This document shows, one piece after another, positions 42,132-50,237 of a stretch of 64,000 nucleotides of DNA (position 1 is the stretch's first letter; the number at the start of each line of letters is the position of its first letter). Made by a program: the position numbers and the translations under genes. The stretch comes from Oscillospiraceae bacterium (GTDB taxonomy: Bacteria; Bacillota; Clostridia; Oscillospirales; Oscillospiraceae), in contig JAHHRX010000004.1 of NCBI GenBank assembly GCA_020025545.1, positions 34,679-98,678 on the forward strand, read 5' to 3'. Below the pieces are notes generated by a model that worked only from the letters and a program-made list of their open reading frames with translations, did not search any database and was not told where the DNA came from.

Positions 42132-43456
42132 TGATATGTATCCTCCTGCTTATAAGCTGCGGAGCGAACATAGACTGTCAGGGACACTGCCGCCGTAATG
42201 AGGAAAATTATCAAACTGATGGCGGCACCGATGGAATAGTAGTTGTTGTCCACCGACAGTTTATACAGCCAGTTAATCAGCAGATCCGTATCGCTGGCAA
42301 GGAAATAGTTTCCGTAGTTGGAAATGACACCGTTGCGCAGGAAGAAGAAAATGCCGAAATTATTGAAGTTTCCGACGAACTGAGTAATCAGCACCGGCGT
42401 CGTGGAAAAGACCACGAATGGCAGAGTGATCTTCTTGAACTGCTGGAAGGGCGTGGCTCCGTCCAAAGAGGCCGCCTCATAAAGATCGGTGTTGATATTG
42501 CTCAGAATACCCGTGGTCATCAGCATAATGGAGGGCGTCGTGATCCATGCGTTCACAAAAAGGCCGATACCCCTTGCCCACCATTTTGCGGATGCATCGT
42601 TGGTGAGGAAGAAAATCCGCATAAGTCCCGCCCGATCCATATAGTAGTTGATAGGGCCGCTCTGGGAGAACATGAACTTAAAGCCCACCATGGAAATAAA
42701 GCCCGGGATAGCATAGGCCAGAATCGGAAATGCCCGCCAGAATTTAGAACCACGGACATTGCGCTTGCTGAGCAGCAGTGCCATGCCAAGGCCAAGAATA
42801 AAGTTAAGCAAGGTAGAAGTGACTGCCCACACCACATTCCATTGAAGGATCTTCAGGAAGGTGCTGCCGATCTTGCCGAGGCTTAAAATCTTTTTCCACG
42901 GAGACAATGACCAGTGTGCAAGCTTCGGATAGACCACATCACCGCCCAGATCGGTAAAGGCAATCAGGATCATAAAGACAATGGGAAGAATGGAGAAAAT
43001 TGCAACGCCAACCACCGGGATCGTCAAAGCAGTCGTATGGAATTTGGCATCCGCCGCAGTCTGAAGGCTCTGGCGGAATGTGTGGGCAGGAATGCCCTTT
43101 TCCTTTTGCCGAGCGGTATAAACCGCGTCCTTGATATTGGCGATGTGGAGCACCAGGAACAGGATGAGGATAAAAATGGAAAACAGCCCCAAAATGAGCA
43201 TGGTCAGAGAATTGTCCCCCGGAATTCCCATCCAAAGGTTTTCCTCGGTAGTACCCAAGGTAAAAAATCCTACAAAATCCCGAAATCCCCGGGTTATAAA
43301 ATAGAACAGGGTTCCTGCAAAAGTCAGCAGGAAAAGAAGTCCCTTCACAATCTGCCCGTAGCAGAGCTGCCCCAATCCCATAACGGCCATGGACAGCTTG
43401 ACCTGCCAGGGAGTCCGGCGCCTTTCTGCGCCGGACTTTTTGATTTTTTCTCGCAT
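42128..43456 (-). CDS. ABC sugar transporter permease, MalF type
   Basis: 442 residues, longer than simple permeases, because of an N-terminal region with two to three extra membrane segments (about 20-130) as in MalF-like proteins. The C-terminal EAA loop is YEAASLDGATPFQQFKKITLPFV. It pairs with the MalG-type protein to form the membrane channel. Four-base overlap with the next gene suggests coupled translation. The substrate is inferred from the linked GH13 enzyme. Confidence 0.92.
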   Translation of the reverse strand: MREKIKKSGAERRRTPWQVKLSMAVMGLGQLCYGQIVKGLLFLLTFAGTLFYFITRGFRDFVGFFTLGTTEENLWMGIPGDNSLTMLILGLFSIFILILFLVLHIANIKDAVYTARQKEKGIPAHTFRQSLQTAADAKFHTTALTIPVVGVAIFSILPIVFMILIAFTDLGGDVVYPKLAHWSLSPWKKILSLGKIGSTFLKILQWNVVWAVTSTLLNFILGLGMALLLSKRNVRGSKFWRAFPILAYAIPGFISMVGFKFMFSQSGPINYYMDRAGLMRIFFLTNDASAKWWARGIGLFVNAWITTPSIMLMTTGILSNINTDLYEAASLDGATPFQQFKKITLPFVVFSTTPVLITQFVGNFNNFGIFFFLRNGVISNYGNYFLASDTDLLINWLYKLSVDNNYYSIGAAISLIIFLITAAVSLTVYVRSAAYKQEDTYQ

Positions 43457-43483
43457 GTTTGCACCTCTCTCGAAACCGGGAAA

Positions 43484-44974
43484 CTATGCCAGCGTGTCGA
43501 TGGCATCCCGGATCTGCCCGACCAGTCGCTCAAGTCCCGCCTTTATCTGTTCGTCTGTTTCATATATCGGCTCCTCTCCCCTGTCCTTTCGATAAGGATC
43601 TGTGGCAAGGTCGATCAGGAAGGATTCCGTGGGAGTCCAGATCTGGCCGATTGCAGTGATGGCGGGCATGATGCTGATAAAACCGCGATTCAGTCGGTCA
43701 AAGAGTATGCCCACAGTCGCATCCGTCTTGGAGATTTCCTTTGCTGCATCCGCACGGGCCGGGGCGATACCCAGATACTGATTGCGCAGCACAGCCTGCT
43801 CAAAAGAAGTTGCAAATTCTACAAACGCCAAAGAAGCATTGGGACACTTGGTGTAGGCGGAAATGCCGTAGCCGTTCATACCACCCATCATGGTCATTTC
43901 ATCGGTAAGCTCATCCATTTTAAGTATGGTGTCCTGCCACTTGTCAGCGGTAAGATCGTTGCTCACAGGCAGTCGGGGAACCGTCACCATCTTGAGATCC
44001 TTCTTGGCTTCTTCCTCTGTCCACTTGCCGGTGGAAACCATGGAGCGGATAAACATACTGGAAACATCCGGAGTTGTCACCGTGCAAAGCATCACGCCGT
44101 CTGCCAGATACTGATATGCCGCAGAGGAGAAAGCGGTATCCAGCACTTCGGTATTGCCCATCTGACCTGCCCACTGCTTGATCATATTGGCACCCTTGAC
44201 ACTATCCCCTGCCGCAAAGCCGATATCCTTGGCATCTGTTCCGTTCTTGCCGAAGATGTAGGCGCCGCGGCTCAGCAGATAACCGCTCGTAAAGTAGGTG
44301 TCAACCATTTCATCCAGATAGCCGTACTTGGTTTTCTGTCCTCCCTCTTTGCAAAGCTCAGAATAGGCATAGAGGGCAGTGTAAGTTTCGAAGAAATCCG
44401 GGGTGCCGTTTTTATTCACATCCCAATCCTCTTCCCAGCCATCCGGGAGCATGGATTCGATATAGAACATCATACCGGACTGGACATTGAGAGGAACGCC
44501 ACAGTAGAAGGTCTCGCCGTTCATGGTCTTGGCATAGGAATTCCATGCACTTTCGGGAATCTGCTGAAAGCACTCCATATCCTTCACAGGCAGCGGGAGG
44601 ATATGCTGATTGTCCGCATATTTCATCAAAATATCGTTGGCCTGATACCAGACATCGGGGCCGTAGCCGTAAGGGCCGTCGGTTGCAAGGTCGGAATACT
44701 GGTCAATATTCATACGCTCGGCAGAAATGCCCTTGTCCTTAAACGCCTTGTTAAATGCATCGATCAGCTGATCCACATATCCCAGCTCAATTGCGGTATC
44801 GTTTTCAAGGACTTTGATAACGGATCCTTCTTCCAGATTGCCGTCAAAGCGGGCCATAACCTTGTTGTAAAGGTCAGATGTGTCGGTATCGTTTTCTTTG
44901 CCATCGCCGGAGCAACCGGCAAACATCGTCAGCACCATGGTAAGTACCAGCACACAGGAAACTATCTTTTTCAT
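43484..44974 (-). CDS. ABC sugar-binding lipoprotein (maltodextrin type)
   Basis: 496 residues from ATG 44974, with AGGAGG six bases upstream. Signal and lipobox MKKIVSCVLVLTMVLTMFAGC anchor the protein to the membrane. The rest is a family-1 extracellular solute-binding fold (VIKVLENDTAIELGYVDQLIDAF, GFAAGDSVKGANMIKQWAG, and a C-terminal EFATSFEQAVLRNQYLG). It starts ten bases after the GH13 gene. It would hand maltodextrins to the permease pair. Length is somewhat greater than MalE. Confidence 0.92.
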   Translation of the reverse strand: MKKIVSCVLVLTMVLTMFAGCSGDGKENDTDTSDLYNKVMARFDGNLEEGSVIKVLENDTAIELGYVDQLIDAFNKAFKDKGISAERMNIDQYSDLATDGPYGYGPDVWYQANDILMKYADNQHILPLPVKDMECFQQIPESAWNSYAKTMNGETFYCGVPLNVQSGMMFYIESMLPDGWEEDWDVNKNGTPDFFETYTALYAYSELCKEGGQKTKYGYLDEMVDTYFTSGYLLSRGAYIFGKNGTDAKDIGFAAGDSVKGANMIKQWAGQMGNTEVLDTAFSSAAYQYLADGVMLCTVTTPDVSSMFIRSMVSTGKWTEEEAKKDLKMVTVPRLPVSNDLTADKWQDTILKMDELTDEMTMMGGMNGYGISAYTKCPNASLAFVEFATSFEQAVLRNQYLGIAPARADAAKEISKTDATVGILFDRLNRGFISIMPAITAIGQIWTPTESFLIDLATDPYRKDRGEEPIYETDEQIKAGLERLVGQIRDAIDTLA

Positions 44975-44984
44975 GTTTTTCCTC

Positions 44985-46616
44985 CTATTTCGTGATGATT
45001 GTAAATTCATACGCCTGTAAACCCTGGTTCACATGATCTGTTGCGTTCAGCCGCAGGAGAAGCCGCTGGCTCTGCGCCGCTCTTTCCAGTGTAACAATGC
45101 CTTTTTCCTCCCGGATGCGGAAGGTGCCTGTGGAAAGAGCAGGCTCTTTTTTAAGTTTTGCCAACCGGCAGATGAGGTTTCTCGTTTCCGTATCCCAGTT
45201 GTCTTTTTTCCAGTCAAAGCACCGGCGGCAGTCCGGATCGTACCCACCTTCTGTATCAATCTCGTCGCCATAGTAGATGCAGGGCATACCGGGATAGAAG
45301 AACATCAACGCCATGGCCGCACGAAGCTTTTGCGTATCTCCGCAGACCCGGGTCAGGAAGCGATCCGTGTCGTGGCTTCCCAGCAGATTCAGCATCTTTG
45401 CCGTGGCGGCAAGGCTGTATGTGTGATAAAGCTTCACCAGACGATTGCAAAATTCTGAAGCATCAATCGTTCCGAAAGCCATTAAATCGAGGCAGGCTTT
45501 TGTAAAGCCGTAGTTCATGGTGCCGTCATATTCATCGCCGTTGAGATAGCGTACCGGACGGTGCCAGTCCTCTCCAATAATAATTGCATCGGGATTCTGC
45601 TTTAAAACTGCATCCCGGAAACCCCGGAGGAAACGATGGGAAATTTCATCAGAAACATCCAGCCGCCAGCCGTCTGCTCCGTATTTTTCCATCCACATCA
45701 CCGCAACATCCGAAAAATACCGAATGACCGCAGGATTGCCCGTATTGAGCTTCGGCATGGTTTTAACGCTTCCAAAGGTCAGATAGGCGCCGTCCTCCTG
45801 CCAGAAGAACCAGTCGTAATATGGAGATTTTTTCCCCCGGCGCTGTGCGTCCAGAAAGAAAGGATGCTCCCATGAGCAGTGGTTAAATACACCGTCCAGC
45901 ATCACCTTTATGCCGCAGCTATGCGCGCCGGCAATAAGCTCTTTCAAAGCTTCATTTCCTCCGAAAGCCGGATCGACCTGCTCATAATTTGTAATATCAT
46001 ACTTATGGTTGCTGGGAGAGCAAAAAACCGGGGTAAGATACAGGAGGCTGATCCCCAGCTCCTGCAGATACGGCAGTTTCTGCCGTATCCCCACCAGATC
46101 TCCGCCGTAAAAGCTCTTGGGAGTCGGAAGCTGCCCCCACTCGGCATTGATATAACTGCGTTCTTTCTTTTGATCTCCCATAAAAAACCGCTCCGGAAAG
46201 ATCTGGTAGCAAACCGCGGATTTTACCCATTCCGGCACAGTCATGGCATCGCAGTCAAACTGGGAGCAATACTGGAAAAAGCTGAAATATCCCAGGCTGT
46301 GGTCATATTCCTCGGTGACTCCTTCCTCGGAAAGGTAGGAGATTGCCCCATCCTTGCCAATGAGTTTAAAAATATAGGCAAAGCGTGTGTCCGTCAGCGG
46401 CACCGAAACGCTGAAATAGTCCCACCGGGAATCTTCAAAGCTTCGTTCCATCTCTGCCTCAAGTCGCCGGATGTGCCAGAAATTCTTGTTGCAGTTATAG
46501 ACGAGCACCGCTTTGCTCAGAACACCTTTTTCCGCCTTGAATCGCAGATGCATTTTCCCCTCCAGCGGGCAGGCATCCACCGTCTGCGGTGTGTGAAAAG
46601 CCAGAATTGTTTGCAT
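44985..46616 (-). CDS. GH13 alpha-glucanase (neopullulanase/maltogenic type)
   Basis: 543 residues, no signal peptide, so cytoplasmic. The N-terminal 120 residues are a CBM34-like beta domain, then a GH13 barrel. The catalytic triad is Asp320 (DGWRLDVSDE), Glu349 (IIIGEDWH) and Asp416 (LLGSHDTDRF); LDGVFNHCS is region I. This fits the GH13_20 group, which cuts imported maltodextrins or cyclodextrins. GGAAGG lies six bases before ATG 46616. It leads the operon with the sugar transporter and is divergent from the LacI-type regulator, only 49 bp away. Confidence 0.93.
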   Translation of the reverse strand: MQTILAFHTPQTVDACPLEGKMHLRFKAEKGVLSKAVLVYNCNKNFWHIRRLEAEMERSFEDSRWDYFSVSVPLTDTRFAYIFKLIGKDGAISYLSEEGVTEEYDHSLGYFSFFQYCSQFDCDAMTVPEWVKSAVCYQIFPERFFMGDQKKERSYINAEWGQLPTPKSFYGGDLVGIRQKLPYLQELGISLLYLTPVFCSPSNHKYDITNYEQVDPAFGGNEALKELIAGAHSCGIKVMLDGVFNHCSWEHPFFLDAQRRGKKSPYYDWFFWQEDGAYLTFGSVKTMPKLNTGNPAVIRYFSDVAVMWMEKYGADGWRLDVSDEISHRFLRGFRDAVLKQNPDAIIIGEDWHRPVRYLNGDEYDGTMNYGFTKACLDLMAFGTIDASEFCNRLVKLYHTYSLAATAKMLNLLGSHDTDRFLTRVCGDTQKLRAAMALMFFYPGMPCIYYGDEIDTEGGYDPDCRRCFDWKKDNWDTETRNLICRLAKLKKEPALSTGTFRIREEKGIVTLERAAQSQRLLLRLNATDHVNQGLQAYEFTIITK

Positions 46617-46628
46617 AGATTACCTTCC

Positions 46629-46657
46629 TTGACAGTTACTACATGGTGTGATAAGAT
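46629..46657 (+). promoter_or_regulatory. Promoter of the LacI-type gene with spacer operator
   Basis: TTGACA (46629-46634), 17 bp, TAAGAT (46652-46657). The predicted start of transcription (about 46664) is two bases before ATG 46666 and no ribosome site is present, so the mRNA may be leaderless. Between the hexamers lies an imperfect dyad TTA-N2-ACA-N3-TGT-N2-TAA (46636-46654), a candidate operator. Confidence 0.7.
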
Positions 46658-46659
46658 GA

Positions 46660-47460
<801 letters not shown>

Positions 47461-47464
47461 TGGA

Positions 47465-47504
47465 ATGCGTGCCGATGGTTCAACCACCGGCACGCATATT
47501 TTTT
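47465..47504 (+). terminator. Terminator of the LacI-type gene
   Basis: ATGCGTGCCG (47465-47474) pairs with CGGCACGCAT (47488-47497), with an inner TGGTT/AACCA stem, followed by a T-run that overlaps the stop of the converging gene. Confidence 0.88.
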
Positions 47505-48789
47505 ACTTTACCGTGACCGTGCCGGTTGCAGGGTCAAAGGTAATGGTATAGCTGCCGGGAGCAACAAGGATGTTGCTGCCCTTTTCGTCACCGTACCAGA
47601 ATTCATTGGCAACACGACCGCCGCAGCCATAGGCCACCTTGAAGGCAACCTTTCCTTCTGCCCAGTCGGCTGTTTCGGAATCCTTAAACTCTGCATTCAG
47701 AACATACTTGCCGTCCTTCTGTTCCATTTTGTAAGCAGTGTTATCGCTCTTGACATCCGCTGCCCAGCCGGCATTGCCGCAGGTACCGACAACATAGTAT
47801 TCGGGCTTCTCAGCAACGATCTCGCCCTTCAGAGTCGGCTTGCCGTCCACCAGCTCCAGTTCAATAAAGAACATATAATGACCTTCGTCCAGTTTAATGT
47901 TCTTCTTGTTGCCTTCGCTGCTGTACCAGTCACCGGTAGCAGCATTCTTGACACCAAATTCACCGCCGCCTGCGGGAACATCAGCCTCGCAGTACCAGAT
48001 AAGGTCATCGCCGTTACGGATCATGTCCTGACCCTTCCAGTCATTGAAGGATGCCCACAGTTTCATTTCATAAGTAATGGTCTGCACAGGATCGGCTTCG
48101 CCGATCTTCTCGTAGGACAGAGAGCACAGAGACAGGGTCTCAGCGTCGGTCTTCAGAATCAGGCGGTACTTGCCGTCTTCCTTCACTTCGATGTTGGCAC
48201 CGGAATCAAATGCATTCTCACCGCCGGTCATAACTGCTTTTTCGCTCTTGTCGGCCAGATGGCCTGCATCGATGCTGTTATTGTTGTCCCAGGCGTATCC
48301 CTCGCCGATAACGGCAACCTTAAAGGCATCGCCCTTGTAGAGGTTGACATCAATGGAAAAAGTATTGAACTCACCCTCTGCCTTCTTGAGGCGGTAGTTG
48401 TCCTGAGGCCAGATTTTGCCCCATTCGTTATCGGGATAGCCACGCAGAGAACCTGCCAGCATCCAGGGACGCTCGTCAACCTTGCCGGAACGCCATGCCA
48501 CAAACACGGAAGTATCCTGAGTGATGGGAGCCTTGGGGTCGAACGCCACTTTCAGTGCAGGCGTTGCAAAGTAGCCGTCAATCACATAGCCTTCCTTGGA
48601 AAGCTCGGGCATAGTGACAGTCTTGCCGTCTTCCACTTCCACTTCTTTGAGAACGGTCTTGCCATCGGTCTCCATAAAGGTTACCTTCCATGTCTTGGCG
48701 TCGGAATCCTTGTTGCTGCAGCCGTAAGTCAAAAAGACGGATACGACAAGCAGACAAGCCAGCAGAACCTTTGAAAATTTCTTTTTCAT
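47503..48789 (-). CDS. Starch-binding-like lipoprotein with repeated beta domains
   Basis: 428 residues from ATG 48789 (ATG 48792 is three bases closer to the ribosome site GGAGGG). The signal peptide ends in a TYGC lipobox. A roughly 70-residue InlB/bacterial-repeat-like module (WKVTFMETDGKTVLKEVEVEDGKTVTMP) is followed by three beta-sandwich units. Their recurring forms are RPWMLAGSLRGYP...W, YEMKLWASFNDWKGQDMI and YYVVGTCGNAGWAADVK; the Trp-rich sites resemble SusE/SusF or CBM modules that hold starch. By position it belongs to the maltodextrin system: it would hold glucans at the surface. It has a strong promoter with an operator-like palindrome. Confidence 0.78.
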   Translation of the reverse strand: MKKKFSKVLLACLLVVSVFLTYGCSNKDSDAKTWKVTFMETDGKTVLKEVEVEDGKTVTMPELSKEGYVIDGYFATPALKVAFDPKAPITQDTSVFVAWRSGKVDERPWMLAGSLRGYPDNEWGKIWPQDNYRLKKAEGEFNTFSIDVNLYKGDAFKVAVIGEGYAWDNNNSIDAGHLADKSEKAVMTGGENAFDSGANIEVKEDGKYRLILKTDAETLSLCSLSYEKIGEADPVQTITYEMKLWASFNDWKGQDMIRNGDDLIWYCEADVPAGGGEFGVKNAATGDWYSSEGNKKNIKLDEGHYMFFIELELVDGKPTLKGEIVAEKPEYYVVGTCGNAGWAADVKSDNTAYKMEQKDGKYVLNAEFKDSETADWAEGKVAFKVAYGCGGRVANEFWYGDEKGSNILVAPGSYTITFDPATGTVTVK

Positions 48790-48839
48790 CATTTTCCCTC
48801 CTGAATTGATAAAATAGATCACTGCTGCGGTAAAGCGAT

Positions 48840-48859
48840 TTACTTAACCGCTTAAGTAA
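48840..48859. promoter_or_regulatory. Perfect palindromic operator TTACTTAA-N4-TTAAGTAA
   Basis: 8-bp arms at 48840-48847 and 48852-48859. The site overlaps the predicted transcription start (about 48857) of the starch-binding lipoprotein gene, the classic place for repression. A LacI-type protein is the likely ligand, possibly the one encoded 1.4 kb away. Confidence 0.75.
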
Positions 48860-48863
48860 TGCT

Positions 48864-48893
48864 ATTATAGTGCGCTTTCCACATATTTGTCAA
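48864..48893 (-). promoter_or_regulatory. Strong promoter of the starch-binding lipoprotein gene
   Basis: On the minus strand TTGACA (48893-48888), 18 bp, TATAAT (48869-48864). Both hexamers are consensus. Confidence 0.88.
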
Positions 48894-49016
48894 TCCCATC
48901 TTTTGCTTTTTGTAACTACTCACAAGTACCGCATTCTATAATTGTGCAAAATATCCGCCCGCAGTATTCTTTGCATCTCTTTTCTGCCGCATAGCCCTTT
49001 TCCATGCAAAAGCCTA

Positions 49017-49045
49017 TTGCCGCAAAGCGAAATTTGGCTTATACT
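49017..49045 (+). promoter_or_regulatory. Promoter of sbcDC
   Basis: TTGCCG (49017-49022), 17 bp, TATACT (49040-49045). A CGGAGG ribosome site lies six bases before ATG 49101. No LexA-type site was seen. Confidence 0.65.
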
Positions 49046-49100
49046 ATCTTTGATTGGGGAAAACACATCTCCCCTCTGATTCTTAATTCCGGAGGCGCTT

Positions 49101-50237
49101 ATGAAGCTGATCCATTTATCTGACCTGCACATCGGCAAGCGTGTGAACGAAGTTTCCATGCTGGAAGATCAGGAATATATTCTGACCCGGATACTTACGA
49201 TTCTGGATGAGGAAAAGCCGGATGCCGTGATGATCTGCGGCGATGTATACGACAAAGCCGTTCCCTCCGGGGAGGCAGTGCAGCTGCTGGATGATTTTCT
49301 CTTCCGGCTTTCCAAGCGAAATCTGCCGATTATGATTATCAGCGGCAACCACGATTCTCCGGAGCGGCTGTCCTTTGGCTACCGGCTTATGGAAGGATCC
49401 GGTATTCACCTGAGTCCCGTCTATAACGGGCAGGTCTGCCCCATTGTTTTGAAGGATTCCTATGGAGAGGTTTGCTTTTACCTGCTTCCCTTCCTGAAGC
49501 CTGCCCATGTCCGCAGATTTTACCCCGAGGAAAGCATCGACAGCTATACCGACGCTTTGCGGACGGCAGTATCCCATATGGGCATCGACATATCGAAGAG
49601 AAATGTGCTGCTGACTCATCAATTTGTCACCGGTGCCGCCACCTGCGACTCCGAAGAGCTGAGCGTCGGCGGAGCGGACAATGTGGATGCCTCCGTTTTT
49701 GAGGATTTTGACTATGTGGCCTTGGGCCATATCCACAGTCCGCAGAATATTGCCGGTCAGCATATCCGCTACTGCGGCACTCCGTTAAAATACTCCTTTT
49801 CCGAATGCAGACACCAAAAGAGCGTAACCGTTGTGGAACTTGGAGAAAAAGGCAGTCTCACTTTGCGTACCGTTCCCCTTGTTCCCCGTCACGATATGCG
49901 GCAGATTCGGGGCAGCTATGATGAAGTTACTGCAAAATCCTTCTACGACGGCACCGACACCGAGGACTATCTGCACATTATCCTCACCGATGAAGAGGAT
50001 GTCCCCGAAGCCATGGGCCGTCTGCGGGTCATTTACCCCAACCTCATTCAGCTAAGCTACGACAACACCCGTACCCGCACCGACAGCCATATCAGCGGTG
50101 CCGAAGATGTCAAAGCAAAAACCCCGCTGGAGCTGTTTGGGGAGCTGTACGCCCAGCAGAACGGGCAACCTCTTTCCCGTGTGCAGGAAGCTTATTTACA
50201 GGATCTGATGGAGAAAATCTGGGAGGAAAAAACATGA
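49101..50237 (+). CDS. sbcD: DNA repair exonuclease subunit SbcD
   Basis: 378 residues, a calcineurin-like phosphoesterase of the Mre11 family. All metal motifs are present in order: SDLHIGK, GDVYDK, ISGNHDS, LLTHQF and GHIHSPQ, then GTPLKYSFSE. With SbcC it forms a nuclease that opens hairpins and processes DNA ends. Its stop overlaps the sbcC start by four bases (ATGA). Confidence 0.96.
   Translation: MKLIHLSDLHIGKRVNEVSMLEDQEYILTRILTILDEEKPDAVMICGDVYDKAVPSGEAVQLLDDFLFRLSKRNLPIMIISGNHDSPERLSFGYRLMEGSGIHLSPVYNGQVCPIVLKDSYGEVCFYLLPFLKPAHVRRFYPEESIDSYTDALRTAVSHMGIDISKRNVLLTHQFVTGAATCDSEELSVGGADNVDASVFEDFDYVALGHIHSPQNIAGQHIRYCGTPLKYSFSECRHQKSVTVVELGEKGSLTLRTVPLVPRHDMRQIRGSYDEVTAKSFYDGTDTEDYLHIILTDEEDVPEAMGRLRVIYPNLIQLSYDNTRTRTDSHISGAEDVKAKTPLELFGELYAQQNGQPLSRVQEAYLQDLMEKIWEEKT

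Noticed and set aside
42914..44995. 693-codon plus-strand frame opposite the maltodextrin binding protein and permease
   Set aside because: It spans two genuine genes and their junction, with no matching motifs.
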